A stretch of DNA of 64,000 nt from Dromaius novaehollandiae (GCF_036370855.1 NC_088111.1:19751501-19815500), one strand, 5' to 3'. Positions 11,901 through 24,500 are shown, counted from the first letter of the stretch. Made by a program: numbers and translations. Notes: generated from the sequence alone by a model not told the origin.

Positions 11901-14900
11901 CAAGGCTCCCGCTTGCCTCCGTGCTTGCTGCTCCTCAGCTTGGGCAGTGCAGACAGAGGGGCTGGCGTGTTCTCGGTGGCCACTGAACGTGCGAGGCGGG
12001 AGGCTCTGCAGTGGCAGCAAGGAGGCCTTGTGGAGGAATCGGCTGTCTCGCAGGAAAGCGTAGAAGCACTGCCAGAGGCTGATGGAGACTGTGGGGCCCC
12101 TCCCAGCTCTGCCGTCCTTCCCTGCGCCCCTCAGTGCCCACACAGCTTCCCTACTCCAAGGACTCGGCAGGACCTCTACAAGATCTCTGGGACGAGACTC
12201 TCAGCGCGAGCGGCCAAAGGACCGTGGTGCCCTTTATTCCAACACGCATCTTCTCTCCAGGTTTGCCCTTGAGATCACAGGCAAAGCATCTGCCGCTGCA
12301 CGTTCTCTCAAGCCCAGGGAAGAAGTGAGGCCTGGCGAGCACCACAGCAGAAAAGGTAATGTCGCAGCCCACTCCTGGCAGGGGTTGTGCCTTCTGCTTT
12401 CAGCCTTGCGAGGGCTGGAGAGCCAAGGCTACAGGGCGATGCAGGGGCCAGGAGAAGGCGTTTGTGTGACTCTGCCTGCGCGTCCTGGGAAATGTCCAGT
12501 GACTCTTGCCAGCAGAGGCTCTGGGCGCAGCCCGGCACTCCAAACGGGAGCCGATGCTCTGAGCTGCACTGTGCCCTGGGGTCCCCTGCCCTGGCATCGA
12601 GTGCCACCTGCTTTTGTGCCTGAGGTTAGCGTTTGCGCAGAAGGGCCTCAAAACGGAGCAGAAGGCATCAGCATCCTGGCTGGCAGTCTGCCAAGAGGTG
12701 TTAGTGAGAGAGGGGTTTCCATAGCTCACGGAAGCCACGTGCTGGAAGCTGAGGTGGAAAACCATCCGGGGATGGTTGGAAGAAGGCTCCGGAGCCTTGC
12801 ACGGCACGAGCGAGCAGCTCCACCGCTCACGCTTGCTCGCACAGGCACAAAGATGCTGTTCTGAAGAGTTCTCTTGCTTCCTGCTTGCAGTGAGCCTGCT
12901 GGATCCCATCCTCCTGGCTCAGCGGAGGATTTCTCTGGCCAAATTGGCTCTGAAGGATAGCGAGGAATTTCAGGGCAAGGGACGTGGCCAAGCCGGGTGA
13001 GGCTCCTGGAGAGCGACTGCGGGCAAGGGGAGGGGTGGCGGAGGAAGGGCAAGTGGACACCATGCTCTTGTCCTCGTGCGAGTGAGATCTTTCCCCTGGC
13101 CACGGTGCCCGTCGTGATGCTGACAGGCTCGGGACCGTCACGTCACAGGGACTGTTGTCCTCTTGCTGGGCACGGGGTTCTCCTGCAGAACCACCTTGAG
13201 CTGCGGGAGCAGGGGCGCAGGCTGTGAGCCCTGCCCGCAGGAACGGGCTCCTACTCTGCTCCATGACGCTCCCCCTGCCCTGTCTGTTCAGATTCCTGCC
13301 AGCAATTGTGGAGAGCTCCTGCCAGGCAGCCAAGCAGCCAAAGCCTCAAGCCCGACTCAATTCTGAACTCCCTGCTTGTGTTCATCAGCCATCAGGAAAG
13401 GTACACCACAGGGATTTGCCACCCCTGTGTGGTCTTTCCCGATGCGGGCAGGGGGCAGGAGAGGCAGGAGCCCCAGCACCACCACCTGCCCTGCCCTCCT
13501 GCCCCTGCCGAAGCCCCGGGAGCCTAACGCTGCAGACTCCGGTGTTTCCCTGGCCTCCAGGCAGTGTGCTACCTCTGCACGGACCCAGCAGAAAGGCGGC
13601 TCCGCTTGCTGATGGCATCCAAGCGCCAAGAGATCGAAGCTGACATACGGCGCCAGTATTACGCAAACAGAACCAGGACGAACCTAGAGCGAGGCCAGGT
13701 ATGGCAAGCACTTTACAGCCCTCCCGAAAACGGCCTTTCCTCCCCTCCCTGGGAAGGCAGCAGCAGTGCTCTGCCAGGCATGGCAGGACTGTTGCCGCCA
13801 CCGAGCCGGGCAGCTCACTGCTGTCTGTCCACTCGCGGCTCCCTGCTGCCAGGGAGGAGCTGCCCCTAACACGCAAAGGCCAAAAGGAGCAAGCCGCTGC
13901 GGCGCGGGCAGCCTCTTTCTTGGCTGCGCCTCCCGCACAGGGATCAGGAATGCCACTCTGCAGGCCAAAAGGGGTCTGAAGAAGCAGCAAATCTCCCCCG
14001 TGGGCTTCAGTGACCAAGAGCTGAAGCCTCGAAAGCTCTGGTGGTTGGGAAAAGAGCACTTGGGAGCCTGCGCCGAGCATGGCTGTGCCATCCCCAGGCA
14101 CCTTCCCTGCTGTTGAGGCCCAGGTCCTCCGGGCCTGCCTTTTGGGGAAGAGCCCCAGCTGTGCGCAGCGGGGCTTTAGGGAAGGCTCTTCTGCCTTTGC
14201 AGACCACCTGTCGCCACGTGTGTGAGGATGCCGGGCCTCCTTCCCACGTGCTGAGAAAGCAGTACGATGAGAAGCTCAAGGAGCAAGTGAAAGAGCGAGC
14301 CTCAAAGAGTGCCAGCCGGAGCGCAGCAGAAGGGAGGGCAGAGCCGTGCCTGGCAGAGAGAGCCCGGGAAGAGTAAGTGTGCGCTGGCTCCCACAGAGGC
14401 CTGGGAGCGGTGGGCGGCTGTGCCCCGCGCAGGTGTCCAGGCTGCCCTGGGCTGCGGGCTTTGGCATCCTCCCCTTCCTCACGACACAGGAACGGCCTGG
14501 GGTAGAGGCCACCTCCAGGGGCGGCTGCCGCCCAGGCTAAGGGATGGAACTTGTCCTGAGGTGGAGGCTGTGGCTTGTAAAGGCGATGGATGGGTGTAGG
14601 ACCCTGGGAGCGGGTCCGTGTGCATGTGCGTGTGCGTGTGCGTGTGCGTGTGCATGTGCGCACACGGGGCCTGGGGAATGGCAGAGGCAGGCAGCACTCC
14701 AGCCAGAACGTGACGGAGAACTTCTCCCTGCCCTTGCAGCCTCCCTTCCCCACAAGCAAGTGGGACCCTCAAGCTGCTGCAGACTTGCAAAGCATGGCCG
14801 GGCGAGTGGGCAAGGAAGGCTGCCCTCAACAGCGACAGGGGCAAGCAGGAGGAGGAGTTCATCTGGTAAGGGTCTCCCCACGTGCATGGGGCGCCCCTCT

Positions 14901-15182
14901 CCTGCCATGCCCTTCCGTTCCGCTGGCAGCGGCCCCCAGGGAAGGAGGGTCTTACCCTGACAGCCCTCCATGCCTAGGAGCTGGCTGAACGAGAGAGCTG
15001 TCCCGGCCATCCCAGGGGTACTTGATGGGCATTCAGATGAGCATTTCAGTAGGGGACCCCAAGTCACCGGGGGCCGAAGCACAAAGCATTGCTCAGCTCT
15101 TTGGCCTGCCCTTCCCAAACCAGAGAGCCTGGGCTTTTGCTCCCCGAGCGGTGACGCCGAGGCACCTGCTCCTCAGCTTTGA
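8946..15182 (+). CDS. CCDC81-like HU-domain protein, copy 2
   Basis: Same 12-exon model as copy 1: 8946-9021, 9908-9969, 10533-10686, 11122-11378, 11690-11775, 12261-12355, 12891-12996, 13292-13400, 13561-13698, 14203-14372, 14740-14865 and 14978-15182, again 527 residues. I found two protein differences from copy 1: His365 becomes Arg (CAC to CGC in exon 14203-14372) and Lys455 becomes Glu (AAG to GAG in exon 14740-14865). Splice sites and frame are conserved, so both copies look equally able to be expressed. Its full upstream region is visible, with a TATA-less GC-rich promoter, a TTCC tract and an LTR-like element about 900 bases before the ATG. As in copy 1, the C-terminal exons are the least certain part. 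Confidence 0.8.
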
Positions 15183-15679
15183 CGCCCGCTCGGTCCCAGG
15201 ACTCGGCCTTGCCTGACTTCACCCGGGGCTCATTGGCACTCTAGCTGACCTGCTGTGGGCACACGGCCCATGTCCCATCACACACACCACTGAGCTGTGC
15301 TCAGCAACGCATCCCGCAACAGCTGCCTGGGAGAGGCCGGCAGCGTTTCTCTCCCACCTCCCTCGCCAGAGAGCTGAAGCCCCTTCTTTTGCATCCTTTA
15401 GCAAGGGGGACAAGAAGCGGCTCTTGGATCGCCGTGGGATGTCCCAAGCATTGCCAGCCATACCAAGAAGCTGTGACCGGACCCGCAGAGGCCAATAGCC
15501 GGCTCCTTAGCCATTGCGACAGACACCACAGGCTGAAGCAGGCACCAGGGACTGCACCCAGGCGTCCTCGAGCAGAAACTGCCACCGCTGCTCTCGCCAT
15601 CGACCCCCTTGAAGCTGCAGAGTCATTAGCCATGGAGGACCAGGGGGGCCTTCCAAAGGCTAACATCTGCCAAATGCAA

Positions 15680-15685
15680 AATAAA
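15680..15685 (+). terminator. Polyadenylation signal of CCDC81-like copy 2
   Basis: An AATAAA at the position equivalent to 6,778 of unit 1, about 500 bases after the stop at 15,182. Confidence 0.6.
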
Positions 15686-16624
15686 GACTGTTGGTCCCTC
15701 TTGCAGCTGCAGTGAGCCCCCCTCGCCCCGCAACACCTTCCTCCGCAGGAAAGAGCAACCGCGGAGCTGTGCAAAGGCTTCGTGCCCTCCCCACGGCTGT
15801 GAGCATTGCTGGCCCAGCCAGTGGCTGGTAGCGCTGAGAGCTGCCTCTGCTGGCGGAGGGCAGCTCAGGTGGGAGGGGGCCAAGCCCAAGGGCGGAGGTG
15901 TCCCTGCAATGCCAGGAAGCTTCACGGGGAGAGTCCCGCCGTTTCCAGTGAGCCTGCTGCACTGGAAGGCCACAACGCGGTGGAGCTGGGGGTTGCTGAG
16001 CCCATTGGAGGGAAAGGGCCAGGCTGGGGAGCGCAGGGGGACGAAGCAGCCGGGACGGGGCCCTTTGGAGGAGCCCCCATCAGCCCCACCCTTCGCAGCA
16101 GGGCCCTCCTCAGCCCCACTCCTGGCCCTCCAGCTGCGGCCGCGGGGTTCCTGCAGCAGCCAAATGGGCTGCAGAGTCCTTCACGGTGCTGGCGCAGGAG
16201 CTGCACACCCAGGAGAGCCTGTGCCCTGCGACCTGGTGCCAGGCGGGCCGCCTCCGGGCACCAGTGGCTCTCTTGGACGTGAAACGAAGGGCCCTTTGCC
16301 ATTAGAGAGGAACCTTTGCTTTTCTGTCAAAGGAAAAAACCTGCACTGCTGTAATCTCTTTTTAATTGTCCCTTAAAACGAGCCGTGGCATCATTATGTC
16401 AACCCAGAAGGACACTGTGGAGGATGCTGCTGAGGCAGGATGGCTCCGCTCCTCTTCTGCACCCTCGGCCCTGGGCGATGCATTACTGCCGGAGCCTCCC
16501 AGGGCCGAGACCCCCCTCCCCTTACCAGTGTGGAAGAAAGGCTCAGTCCTTTGGGGTCACGTGGAGGATTTTCTAGAGGAAAACGGACATGTGAGCAATC
16601 CAGCCCTAATGCTAATAGCAAGAG

Positions 16625-16950
16625 TGTGAAAGTAGGTTTTGCGGCCTACCGGTAAGGTTACTAGAGGGCGTGCAATGTGGTGAGAAACTGTCCTTGGAAC
16701 GAGAAAAACAACTCCCAGATGTTCAGTAAGGAACTTACGGGCTTAGGGCAGTTTCTTTGCCTCCTCGTGGACAGTACATGCTATCCAATCACATACTGTT
16801 CAGATGTGCGTGCTAAATGAACATGTACCAATCACTGTATAGTTTGAGTCACATGATCATGGTTAAAGCATATAAAAGATGCTAATCGGGCTTAATAAAG
16901 TGTCAGCATTTAATCATATTGATTGGCATGCTGTCCGTTTATCTCCCGCA
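16625..16950 (+). mobile_element. LTR-like element in unit 2
   Basis: Same element as at 7,723, with TATAAAAG at 16,873 and AATAAA at 16,894. Its presence at the same place in both units shows the insertion predates the latest duplication. It lies upstream of the truncated third exon 1. Confidence 0.45.
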
Positions 16951-17359
16951 GGGTCAGGTCAGAACAGCAGCTTTGTTTCCTAGAGCTGGCTCTAGGAGAG
17001 AGCACATGGCGGCCAAGGCAGCAGGAAGCCTCACCCCCAGGCTCTCTGCAGAGGAGAAGCAACAAGGCCTTCTGTGGGCTTCCTGACTTCTTCCAGAAGC
17101 TTCTTCACCAGTCAAGGGTCACAAGCACAAATGGCTCCTTTTATGGAAGGCTATAGCTCTACATCCCTCGCGCCTCAAGGCTGCTTGGAGCCGCTTTTAA
17201 CTCGTGGCCCTGCAGCCGGCCGGGAGAAGCCCTGCCTGCTGCCGCTCTGCTCCCAGCCCCTGCGGGGCTCGCTCCGCGCTCATGGCCTGCAGAAACCCCG
17301 AGGAGCTTCAGCCCTTCCTCCGCAGAGGCTGGCAGGGGGCAGTGGCAGCCCTGCTCCTC

Positions 17360-17409
17360 CTTCCTTCCGTCCTTCCTTCCTTCCTTCCGTCCTTGCTTCC
17401 TTCCTTCCG
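17360..17409 (+). repeat. (TTCC)n microsatellite in the promoter flank, unit 2
   Basis: Same tract as at 8,455 but 12 bases shorter, the largest length difference noticed between the units. Confidence 0.9.
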
Positions 17410-17793
17410 GGCAGGGCCCAGTGCAGACCCCCTCTGCCCACAATTGTAGCCCAGTGCCCCCCTGTGGGGACATCGCTGGAGTCAGGGCCCTGGGCGGAGC
17501 CCCAGCCTAGGGCCCCCCTCGTGGCCTCCCTGCCCCACAGCCTCCTCCGGTGCCCCGGTCGGCTCCCCTGCCCACGGTGGGGCCAAACCTGGCCGTGCCT
17601 GCGAGGGGGCGGGTTCCCGCAGCCCTCTGTGACACGGCGGGCGTCACAGTGGGGCACCCGCCTCGCAGCCACGGCTCCCTCTGCCCGCCCAGCCCCGGCC
17701 ACACTCGCGGCGAGGCCTGGGCCTGCTCTCGCCATCGCTGCTCTGCAGCAGCTGCAGCAGCAGGTGCCTGGGAGGAGACCAGCAGAGCATCTT

Positions 17794-17928
17794 TGGCCCC
17801 CGGCTGCAGCACTAGCTCGAGCCAGGGCGGCAAAGATGGTGAATTACGTGGTGCTCAACCCCCCTTTGGGACCTGAGAAGTTCCCAACGCTGAAGCAGCT
17901 GGCTCTAGGAGAGAGCACATGGCAGTAA
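17794..17928 (+). pseudogene. Truncated third CCDC81-like copy (exon 1 only)
   Basis: The promoter-proximal sequence and exon 1 of a third unit are present (ATG at 17,836). Homology to exon 1 ends at 17,900, before the splice donor. The next bases match the spacer found at 8,078-8,108 and 16,980-17,010 (GGCTCTAGGAGAGAGCAC). The chimeric frame codes 30 residues and stops at 17,928. The junction shares the four bases AGCT between both parents. Exons 2-12 are absent, so this is a dead copy. Confidence 0.9.
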
Positions 17929-17974
17929 GGGTGACACGAAGTGGGAGGTGTAAGTGTTTGCTGGCATAGTTTGA

Positions 17975-18165
17975 GCATGGACACTGGCAGCCCTGCTCCT
18001 TTTTCTTCCTCCTTCTATCCACCCATTCTTTCCAGGCAGAGCCCAGCCTAGCCACCCACTGCCAACAACTGTAACCTAGTCCCAGCCTTGGTGACACCAC
18101 TGGGGTCAACACCCAGGAGGAGCCCAGCCTAGAGTCTCCCTCACGGCTCTCCTTTACCCCAAGTA
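17975..18165 (+). repeat. Diverged relic of the array's promoter flank
   Basis: This stretch aligns collinearly with 8,440-8,650 and 17,340-17,530. Shared landmarks in order are CTGGCAGCCCTGCTCC, a pyrimidine/TTCC-like tract, GGGCAG..CCCAG, CAACTGTA-CC-AGT, GGTGACA-C-CTGG-GTCA and GGAGCCCAGCCTAG. By eye roughly 70 percent of bases agree, far less than between units 1 and 2. No exon 1 follows it. It is the remains of an older unit in the same orientation. Confidence 0.75.
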
Positions 18166-20685
18166 GCTGAAAATACCAGAACCAGAGAATAGGGACACCA
18201 TGATGAAGTGTAAGGAGCACTTGGACAAAGCCTTCCTTTGGCTCTTCGCTGATGGCATGCTTAGTACAGAGGTGATAATGTAGATAAAGCTGATGATCAT
18301 AAACAGCAATTATGTTCAGGAAAGGCACCTTCAGAAGGGGTGGGGAGTGGCAGAAGCAGTTGGTCTGACTGAGACCACAGTGTGTTAGACTGAAAGCATT
18401 ATTAGTGTGGCATGTGCTGCGTGTGATGACAAAGAGTGTGAAGAATTACAGCTGTTTGTCACAGCCCTGCAGCAGTAATTTTTGATTATTATTCTCAGAT
18501 ACAAGAGCGATTAGCATTTTTGGTACAATGTTTGTGGTGTAAAAGATCTGCAGGAGAAAGACTGGTGAGGACTAGAGGTCTGTCTGATGCTGTGCAGCTC
18601 GGGGTTCCCAGCATCTGAAGGGACAAAAGATTCTTTGCTATCCCCTTTTCCCTTCTTGTGTTGTTGCCAATAAATGGTATTTTAATCAATATCTTACAGC
18701 ATCTGAGTGTCTTTCTTACTGGGATCCATAACAAACGCTTGCACTGGTGCTTTACAATGCCATCTGTTGCTCCATTCCAGCAGGGGCAGTACCAGGATGG
18801 GGGGCCACAAGCAGGGCCCCACATCTTTGATGGCCATGTGTGAACTCATGGGATGCTTCCTCATGAGCCTTAGCAGATCATAGGGACCCGCTGAGGTCGA
18901 GCACCTGCATCTCCCATGGGAGGTGTACGTAGACAGAGGAAGCTGTACTGGAACTGGCAATCCTCAGAGGCCGTGTGTATGCTTATAAACCCACCTCCTG
19001 GGGCGGGGGGGCGGGGAATGGGGGAGGGCACACCTAGCCCTGTGAATGTGTTTGTGTGTGCATGTGCTTGGCACTTTTGGGGATCAGTTACAGAAGAATA
19101 TTTAGAAATTTGTAGGTACTGATTAGTACTTACTAACACTGTCTAGTATTGTGGTTTGTGTTGTATTGCTGATACTGATCCTGAATGCACAGTTCAATGA
19201 TCACTGCTTAATTATGTATGATTAATAAATCAATAAATTGCTTCAGTTCTGATGTAATTTAACCTACACTAGTTGAATAGTTTTTCCCTGCAACGGTCAT
19301 CTAATTTAAAGTAAGATGAGTTGTGCTGTACACATCATAGATTGTATCAACAACATGGGACTTAAAAATCTCATGTGGGTGCCAATTTTGTAGACCTTAG
19401 ATGAGATGAATCCATGCTAGCAGGCAGGCAGAGACCTAAAAAACATGCAGACTATCCATTACTTGCTACATGCCTTTTGTCCTGAGACAGCTGTTGCTAC
19501 CCAACTAGGCACTCAATACTGGACTAGGCTGAGCTTTGCTAGGACATGAACTATCCATACTTTCTCTCTCTTTTTACTTCACATTGTCCTGCCTCACATG
19601 TTTACACTGGGTAAGATCTAATCATTCTCGTTTTTTTAAGTCCTAAATAAATTCCCTCCAAGTGAAAGTGCAAAACTCAAAAGTCTTCAGAGAGATTAAG
19701 TGACTTAATCTCTTCCCAGCTTCCCTTGAGTATCTATCTCTGAAAAACTTCACAGATACACTCATAGTTTATAGATCAAAATGCTTCTTGAATTATTAAC
19801 AAAGTTCTCTCTGTCATTTTTGTTGGCAATTATTTCTGTTCTTCTATGAGTCAACTCTCACAGCTTGGCAGTATGGCAGTAATACAGATATTTATATCTG
19901 AGCTGGTTCTCTAGACTTTTTTAATGGTCAACGAGAAGAAATCATACCATTAAAGGAAAACTTACCTAATTTTATAGACTGTTTAAAACAAGCCAGATTA
20001 TTTGCATCCTTAAATTGCTTATTTGAGAGATGTTAGATATCTGGATTATCTTTGTTTTTAGTTTCTCTCTATGCTCAGTGGAATGAAACAGACACCCTTT
20101 TATTTGTGCTTGCTTATAGAGCTGTAGGTAGAGATATTAACATACAATTAAAACAGTTCCTATAGCTTGGGAGGATCAACTGCATGGTTTAAAAAAGTGA
20201 TGGAATACCCTGCCTCTTACTGTTTAGAGATATTTTTCTATAGAAGTAGGCATATAAAATATATCTTTTATATATATATATATAAAATATATACAAAGAT
20301 ATAAAGGTATTGGTAAATTTGGTGAACTTAGAGCTTTCTATGCATGGAAGGTACAAGAATCTTAATGTAAGATGAGATCCAATTCTGGTTTGATGGATTT
20401 TGAAAATCTATTCCTCATTCATAACAGTGGTCTCATACATGGCAAAACTACATTTTTCTTACCTTCTATATGTATTACTTCACCAATAAAAGGGAAAATT
20501 AAATCTTTACTTCATTTTTTTCTTTGATCGTCTTAAATATTACCCTAGAAAACCTCCTTTACTCATGTTTTATATTCTTTTAATTCTTAGAATTTCTTCT
20601 CAGTTCTCTTCTATTTTTCACAGAGAAAAGAACAGTTCATTTTTCACGGACAAGAGAGACCAGGGGAACCAAACGTCTAACACAG
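18166..20685. other. Intergenic, no gene recognised
   Basis: AT-rich spacer between the array and the olfactory receptor relic. Apart from an LTR-like segment at 18,383-18,733 and a short (TA)n run at 20,269-20,284, nothing gene-like was recognised. Open frames are short and lack splice or family support. Confidence 0.6.
18383..18733 (+). mobile_element. Possible solo LTR
   Basis: A segment of about 350 bases bounded by the inverted ends TGTTA and TAACA, with AATAAA near 18,670. These are common features of avian ERVL-type LTRs. No target-site duplication was found, so this is a weak call. Confidence 0.35.
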
Positions 20686-20689
20686 CTTG

Positions 20690-21510
20690 TCCTGCTGGGC
20701 CTGGGGAACCTCTGTGACCTGCTGATCCCTTCCTTCCTGCTGTTTCTGCTGACCTACCATGTGGTTATGTCTGGGAATGTTGTTACTGTTGTGTTGGCCA
20801 TGTCTGACTGATACCTTCACACCACCACATCTTATTTTCCTGGGAAATGTGGTCTGCATGTTAGTCATCCTGCCTAGGATGTTGTCCAGCTTCCTGTCTG
20901 GGAACAAGATGACTTCTGTCATGGAAGGCTGAATGTTTTTGCAGTTCTGCCAGTGACAGAGTGCTGTCTTCTAGCATCAGTGTCTTATGATCAGTATTTA
21001 GCCATACGTAAACCATTGCATTGTGCAGCCACAATGAACTGTTAAGATCTTTATCCAGCTGGCAGGTGGGACTCGCGTGAGTGGATTACTTTTAAGTACC
21101 ATGCTGGACTGGGAGGAGAGAAGGGTCACAACCGATATTCTGTGTTCCCAGTGAAACCTACCATTTCTTTCCCAATTTCATCCCCTCCTGCACTGACACC
21201 TACTTCAGGGGAAGGATCACCTTTATATTTGCTTTCATAGACACCATTCCTTCTGTGTAATAACTGTGACATCCTGTGTCTGCATCATTGACACCATCAC
21301 GAGAATCCCTTCCACCACCAGAAGGCAGAAGGCCTTTTGCCTCTGCTCTTCTCACTTCACTTGTGTCACCCTGATTTATGTATAGGTGATACCAAAACAC
21401 AATACAGTGAAAAGCTTCACCAAAGATTGCCCTCTTTGGTACAGCCCTGACTGCCCTGGTTAATCTCATCAAGAAGTCAAGGAAGCTGAAGAACAACTGT
21501 CTGTATAGTA
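20690..21510 (+). pseudogene. Olfactory receptor pseudogene
   Basis: Conceptual translation in shifting frames recovers the olfactory receptor plan in order. There is a TM1-like LLIPSFLLFLLTY with SGNVV (20,715-20,790), YLHT then LGNVVCMLV (TM2, about 20,810-20,865), LPRMLSSFLSGNK, TECCLLASVSYDQYLAI (the MAYDRYVAI region at TM3, about 20,955-21,005), and RIPSTTRRQKAFCLCSSHFTCVTL (TM6 entry, about 21,300-21,370). At least one TGA (near 20,808) and several frameshifts interrupt it. The MAYDRYVAI arginine is replaced by Gln. It was an intronless GPCR of the chemosensory class and cannot make a receptor now. Confidence 0.85.
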
Positions 21511-24500
21511 ATTCAGAACCATATGCAGAACTCAGAATTGTTTGCTAAAAAAACCCAGCTAATTAGGCAAGCATTGACTTGTGTTCACCTAATGTGGACA
21601 AGGCAGCATCTGACAGGAGTAGGCACATGCCTTTGGATGGAATCCAGTGAATAAAATGCAGTGAATAGACAACTCACACCATGCAAGCAAGCCTGGAAAT
21701 ACTACAATGGACAAGGCTCAGGGCAGTAATGCATGTTTTGAGATAAATGATCTGTGGCCCACCTGTTTAGTGCTGTTCACCTGATCTTTCCCACTTCCCT
21801 CTCCACCCATTCCAGGTGGACAGGCCCCTCTGGTAGACACTACCTTGGGGGCAGTGTCTTGGACACTACCTGGGGGAATACAGAGAGCTTGGCATTAACA
21901 TTATTGCCTTGAGCTTTCTGTGCTCCTTCATATGGTCAACAACTGCTCTGAGGGGAAGGATTCTCCAGCCTCTGCAGGAACATCTCAGGTGCGGTGTGCT
22001 GCCCTTAAAGGCGGCCTTCACACAGTCCAATGAATATTGGTGTCTGTCTGTCTTGTATCAGGTAGGGTAGTCACTGATGTGGCATCCTCATTCCTGCTCC
22101 TCTGGAGTCCGTTAGGCATTTCATGGGAGGTGATGGCCCATCTCTCTGCCAACAGCTGCCGTAGTGTTTTCTCTGGCATGGGAGTAGAGCAAAGTTCTCC
22201 GCTAGGGAATGTGGACCCCTCTGCACTGAGTCACTAGTACCTGGGGAGTTGTCCCCTACCTGATCATGAAAGAGAGACCTTGTGTCCCTGTTCTCAGCCA
22301 GACAGCCTCACTGTTGTGGCCAGCCTGTGACTTTTGAGGTACACCCCTGCTCCTACCAAGAGCCGGATATCCTCCTTCATTGCTCTAAATCCCACAGGTC
22401 CTGTAGCTGAAGACCTTGGTTCCAGTCCTGGTCCTCTTCTCATCATTCCCGTAGAGGGACAACTGCATGTCCTCCTCTGGACTCTAGGAAATATAGAAGT
22501 CATTGCCAAAGACCAGCTTCTTCAACATGCAGCTTGCAACAGTAGCTGCATTTACCTTTTCCAGTTCCTACTGTAATACTCACCTCCCCTTCCACTGGTG
22601 CAGGCAAACACTGCTGTGCTCTAGAAACACTAAACGCGTCTTTATTGCAGAGCAGACCCTCCCGCATGCATGTGCTTGTGTAGTGCTGCTATGCTTCAGT
22701 CTGGATTTCCTAAAAGGAGTGAGGAACAGGGTCACAACAGTGTTCTCTGTGGTGGACCTGGAAAAAGAAGGGTACACTGAAAAGGAATGGTGCTTGAGCT
22801 TGAAATTCATGATGGGGCTGAGCTAAACCAAAATGAGTGGAGACTGGGTCCATGCCTGCTGTTTGGGATCCACAGATTTGGGGTAGCAGGCTAAAAGGGC
22901 ACTGTTACTAAAGAATCAGCCATCCCCAAGGTCACCAGTAAATAAGCTGGGGCTGGACTCGTACTTGTGCGTAGTGGAAGGGCCCTCAGACCTGGTGAAA
23001 TCCAATGAACATCACCTGTTAGATAATCCCTGTAGTGATATCATTAAACTGCTGCCAGGTTTCGTCTGGGGCTGAGACATCTTTCTACTTTTTTCTCTCT
23101 CCTTTTCTTTTCACTCCAGAAAGGATCCTGGAGTTTACACAGTTGGTTGCTGAGACCAGTTGGTCAGTGTAGATACTTTCAGCACACACAGATGCATCTA
23201 CTGTCCCTGATGGCTTGTTATCTGCTATCCTTGTTGGACTTCCTGAATAATCAACATTTTGCCTTCAGATGCTAGAGAACCTGTGAAAAACAGATTGCCT
23301 TTACACTAGAAATGGGAAAAAGTTCCCAAGATTCACAAAAATGTGCAAACAACTATTTCCAGGAGCTTTACTTGCTTGGTGTGCTTTTTAATGATTTCTG
23401 GTTACCTGAAATTGGAATTAACTAAAATACTTAACTATAATCTTCTAATCCTAGGGTCTCACTGTCATCAACAGAAAAAAACAGCACCTAAAAAACGTAT
23501 TAATCTCTTCTTAGTGTGTGGCTACCATGAATGGTATGGTATGGTCCTTGCTTTATTCCCAGGCATTGGTCACCTGATCATGGGCACTCCTAACTGCCCC
23601 CTTAGAGGCAAGTTAGCTGCTTCCGTATGAGAGAAAAACTGGGCATGGCTGACATTCTCGTTTGCTCTATGGCCTGTTCAAGACAGACAATTTGGAGGTA
23701 GCTTGGATCAGATCATTTCTCCTCTCAGAAGGCTTCCTGCCATGAGAAACCCTCCAGCCAAGCTTTTGAAATACTTGCTGTTTTTTATTCTCCTTTTTTT
23801 TTTTTTGTTTTTTGTTTAGCTTTGTTTCAAAATAGTAGTCTTCTGGGGGTCTTGTGTGATGTTCTAGTCCAAAAGAAAATATGATTTTCAGACCTGGGCA
23901 TGGCATTCTGTTACTGGAACACAGATGCTCTAGTATACCCTGGAATATTCTGCCCAAGCCTCCAGCTGCAGAGGAGCTCAGGCCTTCCCAAGGTCCTGTG
24001 TGATAGCTACCGTTCCAGATACTCCAGGGCTTCTAAGACAGCACTACATGTGTAGATTTAGGCAAATGTGTTCTGCCTCAAGGGTATGAGAACTTTGGCA
24101 AACATTTAGAAAAATATGAAACCATTTCTTATCAACAGAAGTGATTGTGTTTAGAAAATATTAAGATCTTTCTGTGATCCCCAAACCAAAAATTATCAGG
24201 AAATGTATTAATCTGAGGAGAAGAAATACTTCTCTTCCTCAGAATTTGCATTCCAACTGCTCTGTCTTTATACTGGGTATTTAATTTCACTAACCTTTCA
24301 CATATTTCATCACTTTCTGATTAAACTGACCATTCCTGAAGTCATCTGTTCAGCAAACTGTCTGGACATCTGCATTTTCCATTCTCCATCCAGTTTTACT
24401 CCTCCTGTTATTCTTCTTCCATATCAGCTTCCTAATTGCTTCTTTGACCTCCAGGGATTTTAAAGCTTACAGTTTAAAAGTTTAAAGCTTTCAATAGTCA

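Larger units (their letters stand above)
8904..17793 (+). repeat. Tandem unit 2 of the CCDC81-like array
   Basis: Second complete unit, in direct orientation. It is offset by 8,903 bases from unit 1 up to about 5,630 in that unit, and by 8,902 after it. The TTCC tract is three tetramers shorter than in unit 1, giving an offset of 8,890 at the third exon 1. Introns, exons and intergenic spacer are equally similar between units, so this is recent duplication or ongoing homogenisation rather than selection on exons alone. Confidence 0.95.
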
